This document shows, in pieces, positions 1 through 4,903 of a DNA stretch of 7,884 nt. The position numbers and the translations under genes were made by a program. Source of the stretch: JBFHDX01 sp041584475. Lineage in GTDB: Bacteria; Pseudomonadota; Alphaproteobacteria; UBA8366; JADFVY01. The stretch covers positions 1 to 7,884 of the forward strand of contig JBFHDX010000147.1 of assembly GCA_041584475.1 (NCBI GenBank), written 5' to 3'. Under the pieces are notes generated by a model. The model searched no databases. It was not told the DNA's origin and saw only the letters and a list, made by a program, of their open reading frames with translations. How positions within the stretch are numbered: position 1 is the stretch's first letter; each line of letters starts with the position of its first letter.

Positions 1-1
1 G

Positions 2-520
2 ACGGCGCCCCCGGGCGCGAACTGGCAGGACGGGATCTTCGACGCGCTCAAGGCAGCGGATGTCGGCATCGTCGCCCACGTGCCCGACGCCGGGCATGCG
101 CGGCTCATCGATCGAGCCTCCGCCGACCGCGACATCGAGGCCATCGTCCTGACCACCGAGGAGGAAGGGGTGGCGCTCGCGTGCGGCGCCTGGGCCGGCG
201 GGCGGCGCACGGTGCTGCTCATGCAGTCGAGCGGCGTCGGCAACTGCATCAACATGTTGGGACTCGTTCAGAGCTGCCGCTTCCCATTGCTGGCGCTGGT
301 CACCATGCGCGGCGAGTGGCGCGAGTTCAACCCCTGGCAGGAGCCGATGGGACGCGCCGTGCCGGCGGTGCTCGAGGCGATGGGCGTCGGCGTGCTGCGC
401 GCGCGCACGCCCGACGACGTATCCGCGATGGTGCCGGCCGCGCTCGAGTCGGCGTTCGGCGAAGAGCGCGCGCTGGCCGTGCTGCTGTCGCAGCAGCTGA
501 TCGGCGCGAAGGTGTGGTGA
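2..520 (+). CDS. Thiamine-diphosphate enzyme, alpha (PYR-domain) subunit, sulfopyruvate/phosphonopyruvate decarboxylase-like; 5' end cut
   Basis: The reading frame is open from the window edge to the TGA at 518-520, so the true start lies upstream. A GTG at 80 is in frame, but the residues before it (WQDGIFDALKAAD and onward) look like the normal N-terminus of this family, so only a few residues are probably missing. The protein is the N-terminal half of a ThDP-dependent decarboxylase. A run of three glutamates at 158-166 sits where the family carries the catalytic Glu that activates the thiamine pyrimidine ring. It is followed by a QSSGVGN segment, common in sulfopyruvate decarboxylase alpha (ComD) and phosphonopyruvate decarboxylases. 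In split enzymes of this kind the alpha subunit pairs with a beta subunit that binds the diphosphate, and the next gene, one base away, supplies exactly that. The likely reaction is decarboxylation of 3-sulfopyruvate to sulfoacetaldehyde, but 3-phosphonopyruvate or another 2-oxo acid cannot be excluded. The family assignment is firm; the substrate is not. Confidence 0.85.
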   Translation, partial: TAPPGANWQDGIFDALKAADVGIVAHVPDAGHARLIDRASADRDIEAIVLTTEEEGVALACGAWAGGRRTVLLMQSSGVGNCINMLGLVQSCRFPLLALVTMRGEWREFNPWQEPMGRAVPAVLEAMGVGVLRARTPDDVSAMVPAALESAFGEERALAVLLSQQLIGAKVW

Positions 521-521
521 G

Positions 522-1097
522 ATGGCCGAGCTCGACCGCCGCGAAGTCGTCCGCGAGCTGCTGCGCGACCGCGGCGACCTCCTGGTCGTCGCCGGCCTCG
601 GCTCGCCGGCCTGGGACGTCGCGGCGGCCGGCGACGATGCGCACAACTTCTATCTTTGGGGGGCGATGGGCGGCGCCGCGATGATCGGCCTCGGCCTCGC
701 CCTCGCGCAGCCGACGAGGCGGGTCGCCGTGATCACCGGAGACGGCGAGATGTTGATGGGACTCGGCTCGCTGGCGACGATCGGCGCGCGGACGCCGCGC
801 AACCTCTCGGTCATCGTGCTCGACAATCGCCATTTCGGCGAGACCGGCATGCAGCCGAGCCACACCGGGCTCGGCACCGACCTGTGCGCGGTGGCCCGCG
901 GCTGCAGCTTCGACTGGGTCGCCGAGGCCGCCGACATGGCCGCCGTGGCCGGCATCCGCGACCGCCTTCACGGTGGCAGCGGCTGCGGCTTCGCGCGTAT
1001 CGCCATCGCCGCGGCGGGGCACGAGCGCGTCCTGCCCGAGCGCGACGGCGCGAAGATCAAGGCCCGGTTCCGGCAGGCGCTGGGGCTGTCCGGCTGA
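522..1097 (+). CDS. Thiamine-diphosphate enzyme, beta (PP-binding) subunit, sulfopyruvate/phosphonopyruvate decarboxylase-like
   Basis: This 191-residue protein carries the C-terminal, diphosphate-binding domain of a ThDP decarboxylase. The classical motif starts with GDG at residues 73-75 and ends with the DN pair at 101-102; D74 and N102 are the expected Mg2+ ligands. The HFGETG segment that follows (104-109) is typical of ComE/phosphonopyruvate decarboxylase C-terminal domains. It has no PYR domain of its own, so it should work only together with the alpha subunit encoded just upstream. The ATG at 522 comes one base after the alpha stop, and an AAGG lies about ten bases upstream, so the two are probably translationally coupled and made in equal amounts. 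ComE from methanogens is of similar size. A soluble cytoplasmic heteromer is expected. The TauE-like exporter downstream favours a sulfonate over a phosphonate substrate, but this is inference from context. Confidence 0.87.
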   Translation: MAELDRREVVRELLRDRGDLLVVAGLGSPAWDVAAAGDDAHNFYLWGAMGGAAMIGLGLALAQPTRRVAVITGDGEMLMGLGSLATIGARTPRNLSVIVLDNRHFGETGMQPSHTGLGTDLCAVARGCSFDWVAEAADMAAVAGIRDRLHGGSGCGFARIAIAAAGHERVLPERDGAKIKARFRQALGLSG

Positions 1098-1141
1098 TGC
1101 ATGAGTGGCGCCTTTCCACCCGCGGCCGCTGAGCCGGCAGC

Positions 1142-1873
1142 GTGACACTGTATCTGATGGTTCTCGCCGGCGCCCTGCTGGCGGGATTCGTGAACGGGCT
1201 CGCCGGCTTCGGCACCGGTCTCGTCGCGCTCGGGCTCTGGCTGCACGTGATGGACCCCCTGCTCGCGGCGCCGCTGGTCGTGATCTGCTCGGTGATCGCA
1301 CAACTGCTGTCGCTGACCGCCGTGCGCCAGGCCCTCAACCTGCGGCGCCTCTGGCCGTTCCTGCTGGGCGGCGTCCTCGGCGTTCCGCTCGGCGTGCTCG
1401 CGCTCGAGCGCATCGAGGTCGAGCTATTCCGGGCGGCGGTCGGCATCTTCCTTGTGGCCTACACCCTGGCGATGCTCGTATCGCGGCGCGTTCCGGCGAT
1501 CGCGCGGGGCGGGCGGACCGCCGACGGAGCCGTCGGTTTCGCGGGCGGAATTCTCGGTGGCGCCGCCGGCCTGTCGGGTGCGCTGCCGACCGTCTGGTGC
1601 GGCCTCAAGCGCTGGGGCAAGGCGGAGCAGCGCGCAATCTACCAGCCCTTCAACCTGACGATCCTGACCTGGGCACTGGTCTCGCAGGCGGCGCAGGGCG
1701 TGATCACGGAAGAGGCCGGCCGGCTCGCCCTCGTCTGCCTGCCCGCAACCGCTCTCGGCGTCTGGCTCGGCGTGCAGACCTATGGCCGCGTGGACGACGC
1801 GCAGTTCCGCCGCATCGTGCTGTGGCTGCTGTTCGTCTCCGGGGCTGCTATGACGGTGACGAACCTCCTTTAG
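1142..1873 (+). CDS. TauE/SafE-family membrane exporter (putative sulfite/organosulfur exporter)
   Basis: This 243-residue, strongly hydrophobic protein has the two-repeat layout of the TauE/SafE family (DUF81). The first repeat begins with a glycine-rich segment at about residues 15-27 (GFVNGLAGFGTGL). A second, related one lies at 132-146 (GFAGGILGGAAGLSG). Hydrophobic segments are spread along the chain, at about 4-32, 40-60, 71-88, 97-113, 132-153, 170-185, 194-212 and 225-243, consistent with about eight membrane helices in the inner membrane. Members export sulfite, sulfoacetate or related anions, though many have unknown cargo. I chose the GTG at 1142 because it puts a short lead before the first helix; ATG at 1157 is an alternative, and neither has a strong ribosome-binding site. 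The gene lies 44 bases after the decarboxylase beta subunit on the same strand and is probably in the same transcript. Removing sulfite after desulfonation would explain the pairing. Confidence 0.82.
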   Translation: MTLYLMVLAGALLAGFVNGLAGFGTGLVALGLWLHVMDPLLAAPLVVICSVIAQLLSLTAVRQALNLRRLWPFLLGGVLGVPLGVLALERIEVELFRAAVGIFLVAYTLAMLVSRRVPAIARGGRTADGAVGFAGGILGGAAGLSGALPTVWCGLKRWGKAEQRAIYQPFNLTILTWALVSQAAQGVITEEAGRLALVCLPATALGVWLGVQTYGRVDDAQFRRIVLWLLFVSGAAMTVTNLL

Positions 1874-2035
1874 TCTCCGCTGCGTTTGTCCCGCGCCATT
1901 TGCGCACGCCACTCCACCGTTACGCGGCGGGCCAATTCCCGGTGCTCGGGACTTGCATCGCGCGGCTGCGCGTGGCACGCATCGGCGATCCGACGTGACG
2001 ATCGTTCGCCGACCCACGAGACCGGAGCCGTTCCC
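1874..2035 (+). promoter_or_regulatory. Non-coding leader of nhaA with several potential stems; possible cis-regulatory RNA
   Basis: There is no convincing gene here; an in-frame upstream extension of nhaA to 1886 is arginine- and cysteine-rich and not NhaA-like. Several stems can be drawn: GTCCCG (1888-1893) with CGGGAC (1947-1952), hairpin CGCGC-GGCT-GCGCG (1959-1972), and TCGGCGA (1982-1988) with TCGCCGA (2006-2012). The last stem ends twelve bases before the nhaA ribosome-binding site. Lithium-sensing riboswitches (nhaA-I and nhaA-II motifs) are known upstream of nhaA in alphaproteobacteria and others. I cannot recall their consensus well enough to claim a match, and GC-rich DNA gives many chance stems. 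No clear -35/-10 pair was seen. Confidence 0.25.
2024..2027 (+). promoter_or_regulatory. Ribosome-binding site of nhaA
   Basis: A GGAG core lies 8 bases before the ATG at 2036. It decides the nhaA start: the longer in-frame start at 1886 lacks such a site and adds 50 residues with no resemblance to NhaA. Confidence 0.75.
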
Positions 2036-3256
2036 ATGCCACTGACCCTGATCCGCGAATTCATCAGGCTCGAGGCCGCCGGCGGCATCGTCCTGATCGC
2101 CGCCTCCGCGGTCGCGCTGATCCTGGCGAACTCGCCGCTGGGGTCGTTCTATTTCGCCTTCCTGGACATCCCGGTCGCGATCCAGTTCGGCGCGCTCGAG
2201 ATCGCCAAGCCGCTCCTGCTCTGGGTCAATGACGGGTTGATGGCGGTGTTCTTCTTCCTCGTCGGCCTCGAGATCAAGCGCGAGTTCCTCGACGGCGAGC
2301 TGTCGAGCCCGTCGCAGATCGCACTGCCCGCTCTCGCCGCGGTCGGCGGCATGGCGGCACCGGCGCTGATCTATGCCTACATCAACTGGGACAGTCCGCA
2401 GAATCTGAACGGCTGGGCGATACCCGCCGCCACCGACATCGCCTTCGCCCTCGGCGTCCTCGCCCTGCTCGGCAACCGCGCGCCGCTCTCGCTCAAGGTG
2501 CTGCTGATGGCGATCGCGATCATCGACGACCTCGGCGCCATCCTTATCATCGCGGTCTTCTATACGAGCAATTTGTCGCTCGAAGCCTTGCTCCTCGGGC
2601 TTGTCGCGGTCGCCGGGCTGGTCGCGGTCAACCGCCTGCGGATCACCCATCCGGCGGCCTATCTGCTGCTCGGGATCGCGCTCTGGGTCTGCGTCCTCAA
2701 ATCCGGCGTGCACGCGACGCTGGCCGGGGTGATCACCGCGCTCGCCATCCCGCTCGCGCCGGCCGACGGCGACGGGAAATCGATGCTTAAGCGGCTGGAG
2801 CACGACCTCCATCCCTGGGTCGCCTTCGGCATCCTGCCACTGTTCGCCTTCGCCAACGCCGGCGTCTCCTTCGCGGGCATCGGCGTCGAGAGCTTTACCG
2901 AGCCGGTGAAGCTCGGGATCTCGCTCGGCCTGTTCCTCGGCAAGCAGATCGGCGTCTTCGGCATGCTGTTTCTGTGCATCGCCCTGTCGCTGGCGCCGAT
3001 GCCCGAGGGCGCGAACTGGCGGCAGCTATTCGGCGTCTCGCTGCTCTGCGGCATCGGCTTCACGATGAGCCTGTTCATCGGCTCGCTCGCCTTCGAGCAC
3101 TCGTCCTTCGACGCGCCGATCCGCCTCGGCGTGCTGACCGGCTCGATCGCCTGCGCCCTGCTGGGATACGCGGTCCTGCGCTGGGCGAGCGGGCCGGTGG
3201 CGGAACCGGCGGGCGAGGCGTCGACCGGCGCCGCCGACGAGCACCGGCCGGCCTGA
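2036..3256 (+). CDS. nhaA: Na+/H+ antiporter NhaA
   Basis: NhaA is an inner-membrane electrogenic antiporter that expels Na+ (or Li+) in exchange for two protons, giving salt and alkaline tolerance. The protein has 406 residues, against 388 in E. coli, and aligns with almost no offset at the start. It opens with an amphipathic segment (MPLTLIREFIRLEAAGG) as usual. The ion-binding aspartates are at D164-D165 in IIDDLGA (E. coli D163/D164), with D134 in the TDIAFALG segment (E. coli D133). The lysine of the tenth helix is K303 (E. coli K300). The pH-response histidine is H226 in LKSGVHATLAG (E. coli H225), and the E79/R82 region (GLEIKRE) is also kept. The C-terminal tail after about residue 385 is polar and alanine/glutamate-rich, and accounts for the extra length. 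A GGAG eight bases upstream supports the start. No NhaR-type regulator is nearby; control may lie in the 162-base leader. All key residues are intact, so it should be functional. Confidence 0.96.
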   Translation: MPLTLIREFIRLEAAGGIVLIAASAVALILANSPLGSFYFAFLDIPVAIQFGALEIAKPLLLWVNDGLMAVFFFLVGLEIKREFLDGELSSPSQIALPALAAVGGMAAPALIYAYINWDSPQNLNGWAIPAATDIAFALGVLALLGNRAPLSLKVLLMAIAIIDDLGAILIIAVFYTSNLSLEALLLGLVAVAGLVAVNRLRITHPAAYLLLGIALWVCVLKSGVHATLAGVITALAIPLAPADGDGKSMLKRLEHDLHPWVAFGILPLFAFANAGVSFAGIGVESFTEPVKLGISLGLFLGKQIGVFGMLFLCIALSLAPMPEGANWRQLFGVSLLCGIGFTMSLFIGSLAFEHSSFDAPIRLGVLTGSIACALLGYAVLRWASGPVAEPAGEASTGAADEHRPA

Positions 3257-3273
3257 CGCCGGGCCGCGTCGCC

Positions 3274-3939
3274 ATGCCCCGCCTCATCGACCTCACACTT
3301 CCCGTCGAACCGCATTTCCGCTGGCGGCCGGAGCGCAAGCTTAGGGGCGACTTCGCGAAGGGCGACCGATTCCAGGTGACGTGGCTCGGCCTCCCGGTGC
3401 ACGGGTTCACCCATATCGACGCACCACGCCATATCGATGCGTCCGGCGCCACCACCGACGACATCGCGCTCGAGCGGACCACCGGCCCGGCGGCAATTGT
3501 CGATCTGGCGGGCATCGCGCCGAATACCGAGATCGGGGCAGAGATGCTGGAAGTCGCCGGCGGCCACGTCGAGCGCGGCGAGATCGTGCTGCTGCGCACG
3601 GCGTGGGACCGGCAGCGCTCGCACCACACGCCCGAGTTCTGGACCGAGTCGCCGTGGATGGGCCGGGATGCATGCGCGTGGCTGCTCGACCGCGCGACCA
3701 GGGCGGTCGGCTTCGACTTCCCGCAGGACTACCCGATCCGCGGCCTGCTCGGCGGCGAGACCGCGGCAATCGAGGACTTCGTCACCCACGATCTGCTGCT
3801 GCGCCGCGGCGTGGTGCTGATCGAATATCTCTGCAACATGGCGGAGATCGCGCGGCCGCGGGTGCAGCTCTATGCGCTGCCCCTGAAGCTGCCGCAGGCC
3901 GACGGCGCGCCGGCGCGGGTGATCGCGGTGGAGGACTGA
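3274..3939 (+). CDS. Cyclase-family metal hydrolase (kynurenine formamidase-like)
   Basis: This 221-residue protein belongs to the cyclase/KynB superfamily, metal-dependent hydrolases that open or close amide and ester bonds, such as N-formylkynurenine. The metal-binding signature is at residues 43-53, HGFTHIDAPRH, with H43, H47 and D49 as expected ligands and H53 as the following conserved histidine. The common form is HxGTHxDxPxH, so F45 replaces the usual glycine. Further family marks are GFDFPQD (146-152), close to the usual GxDxxxxD stretch, and H172 through E184 to N188, matching the H..LL..G..I.E.L.N pattern that supplies another metal or catalytic ligand. It has no signal peptide or membrane helix and should be cytoplasmic. 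The ATG at 3274 comes 17 bases after the nhaA stop with only a weak ribosome-binding site, so it may be read from the same transcript. Nothing nearby points to tryptophan breakdown; the true substrate is unknown. Confidence 0.85.
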   Translation: MPRLIDLTLPVEPHFRWRPERKLRGDFAKGDRFQVTWLGLPVHGFTHIDAPRHIDASGATTDDIALERTTGPAAIVDLAGIAPNTEIGAEMLEVAGGHVERGEIVLLRTAWDRQRSHHTPEFWTESPWMGRDACAWLLDRATRAVGFDFPQDYPIRGLLGGETAAIEDFVTHDLLLRRGVVLIEYLCNMAEIARPRVQLYALPLKLPQADGAPARVIAVED

Positions 3940-3968
3940 GCGCAGCCGGACCAGTGATCGGCACGCAG

Positions 3969-3982
3969 GCCCGGTCACGGGC
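3969..3982 (+). terminator. Small hairpin after the cyclase gene; doubtful terminator
   Basis: GCCCG (3969-3973) pairs with CGGGC (3978-3982) around a GTCA loop, 30 bases after the cyclase stop. No T-run follows, so it is at best a weak or Rho-assisted 3' end signal. Confidence 0.2.
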
Positions 3983-4036
3983 ACCCACTTTGAACAGATG
4001 CGGCGCCGACGGGCCAAGGAAATCTGCGGCTTCGGG

Positions 4037-4049
4037 CGCGCCGGGCGCG
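4037..4049 (+). terminator. Candidate GC hairpin followed by AT-rich DNA
   Basis: CGCGC (4037-4041) pairs with GCGCG (4045-4049) around a CGG loop. The sequence then turns suddenly AT-rich (ATTAGAATTT at 4055-4064). This is the most terminator-like arrangement for the plus-strand genes, but the T-run is interrupted and begins several bases after the stem. Confidence 0.25.
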
Positions 4050-4070
4050 ACAGATTAGAATTTCCCCAGT

Positions 4071-4100
4071 TAATATGACTATTGTTTGTTTTTCATATTA
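4071..4100. repeat. Perfect 8-bp AT-rich inverted repeat
   Basis: TAATATGA at 4071-4078 is repeated in inverted form as TCATATTA at 4093-4100, with a 14-base T-rich spacer. It lies in the lowest-GC part of the window, 16 bases before the larger palindrome. The stem is A/T-rich and would be weak as RNA. A protein-binding dyad or a piece of an acquired element are both possible. Confidence 0.55.
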
Positions 4101-4116
4101 TCAGAACGTCCACTGG

Positions 4117-4206
4117 CAATTACGGGGACACAATACTTATTTCATTTTTCCGCGGATCCTGACACGGCGGACCAACCACGAAATAAACATCGTGTCTCCA
4201 TAATTG
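4117..4206. repeat. 90-base imperfect palindrome with 27-base arms (REP- or MITE-like)
   Basis: The arms are 4117-4143 and 4180-4206 around a 36-base centre (4144-4179). Of 27 arm positions 22 are complementary, and all five differences are transitions. Key blocks are CAATTA/TAATTG at the outer ends, GACAC/GTGTC in the middle and the AT-rich TTATTTC/GAAATAA at the inner ends. The centre is GC-rich and contains CCGC (4150-4153) facing GCGG (4167-4170), which could extend the fold. In a minus-strand RNA four of the five mismatches become G-U pairs, so 26 of 27 positions could pair. No T-run follows on either side, which argues against a simple terminator. The GGGGACAC...ACTTATTT arrangement reminds me of repeats linked to REP-associated tyrosine transposases, but that is from memory and unverified. 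Confidence 0.65.
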
Positions 4207-4306
4207 ATCCCGCCCGCTTTCCGGCGCCACCCACCGCGGCCATGGCGTAGGGTCTTGCGATTGGCGCCCCCCATTGCCGGCCCGTCGCCGCGTTCCCGTC
4301 GCGATC

Positions 4307-4804
4307 TCACCTGTCGAGGAAGCGCACGCGGAACTCCTCGTCATAATACTTGCCACCGATCTTCAGCGCGCGCGGCTCCACGCCGTATTGCTGGAATCCC
4401 ATCTTCTGGTAGAAGCGGCGTGCCCGCTCGTTGTCGGTGATCACCGAGATCAGCACCTGCTCGACATGGCCCTTGGCGTGGTCGAGCGCGGCGTTCACCA
4501 TCGCCTCGGCGACGCCGCTGCCGCGCGCCGCCTTGCGCACATACATGCCCCACAGGATGCCCTTGTGGGCGATCTTCGGGTTGCGCAGCGGCGAAAAGCC
4601 GAGGAAGCCCTGCAGCGCATCGTCCTGGAATCCGCCGAACAGCGCGTACATCTGGATGCGCACGGCATAGGCCTCGAGCGGCAGGTCGACCGCCGTCTCG
4701 TATGTCGACTGGAACGCCTCGGGATAGCTCTCCAGCGCCTCGAGCCGTATGTCCCGATACGCCTTGGCGTCCTGATCGGTCAGCCGCCTCACCTGAATCC
4801 CCAT
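4307..4804 (-). CDS. GNAT-family N-acetyltransferase
   Basis: This 165-residue cytoplasmic enzyme should transfer an acetyl group from acetyl-CoA to an amine. It has the single-domain GNAT layout. The beta4-alpha3 region around residues 83-108 contains the acetyl-CoA pyrophosphate-binding motif R94-x-x-G97-x-A99 (ARGSGVAEAM). The later NERARRFYQKMGF stretch (125-137) is the usual motif B, with the Asn, the Tyr that often acts as general acid (Y132) and the closing GF. The N-terminus VRRLTDQDAKAYRDIRLEAL is typical of the family's alpha1 region. I chose the ATG at 4804 because a GGGAGG lies eight bases before it; a longer frame to 4864 adds 20 residues unlike the family. The gene is 99 bases after the peptide-type ABC transporter genes on the same strand and may be co-transcribed. 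The acceptor cannot be read from the sequence: protein N-termini, amino acids or a toxic amine are all possible. Confidence 0.88.
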   Translation of the reverse strand: MGIQVRRLTDQDAKAYRDIRLEALESYPEAFQSTYETAVDLPLEAYAVRIQMYALFGGFQDDALQGFLGFSPLRNPKIAHKGILWGMYVRKAARGSGVAEAMVNAALDHAKGHVEQVLISVITDNERARRFYQKMGFQQYGVEPRALKIGGKYYDEEFRVRFLDR

Positions 4805-4812
4805 CGTCCGTA

Positions 4813-4818
4813 CCTCCC
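4813..4818 (-). promoter_or_regulatory. Ribosome-binding site of the GNAT gene
   Basis: GGGAGG on the minus strand, eight bases before the ATG at 4804. It fixes the start codon and suggests that the gene is translated independently of the transporter genes upstream. Confidence 0.75.
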
Positions 4819-4903
4819 GACGCTCGCTTTTCGTTCGTTGGCGCAAGCTTAGCACAAAGCCCATGCGCTTGGTGCGGCCATGTCGGCCGGACAGCGGCGC
4901 GCC

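Larger units (their letters stand above)
3940..4306. other. Convergent intergenic region with an AT-rich island
   Basis: This stretch separates the 3' ends of the cyclase gene (plus strand) and the acetyltransferase gene (minus strand). I see no credible protein or tRNA gene in it. The first part (3940-4050) and the last (4207-4306) are GC-rich like the rest of the window. The middle, about 4051-4206, is not: 4051-4100 is about 26% GC and 4051-4200 about 41%. The island carries two inverted repeats listed separately. The sharp drop in GC suggests an acquired element or its remnant. No transposase or integrase fragment is recognisable in any frame, and no target-site duplication was spotted. 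Confidence 0.7.

Noticed and set aside
80..82. GTG at 80 as the true start of the alpha subunit
   Set aside because: Upstream in-frame residues match the usual beginning of the family, so starting here would remove part of the first beta-alpha unit.
1937..1951. TCCCG/CGGGA hairpin after the TauE-like gene as a terminator
   Set aside because: Only five base pairs and no T-run. It competes with the longer-range pairing in the same leader.
1886..2035. N-terminal extension of NhaA by 50 residues
   Set aside because: The added residues resemble no NhaA N-terminus. A ribosome-binding site and a typical NhaA start are present at 2036.
1424..2812. Long open frame on the minus strand opposite the TauE-like gene and nhaA
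   Set aside because: It is rich in Arg, Asp, Glu and Gln with no recognisable domain. It lies opposite two well-supported genes and is a product of high third-position GC.
2659..4017. Long open frame on the minus strand opposite nhaA and the cyclase gene
   Set aside because: Low-complexity arginine/alanine-rich composition, no family resemblance, and it overlaps two convincing plus-strand genes.
4120..4356. Short minus-strand open frame through the palindrome as a possible transposase remnant
   Set aside because: No resemblance to any transposase or to a His-x-His/Tyr nuclease. It overlaps the end of the GNAT gene, and its sequence follows from the repeat arms.
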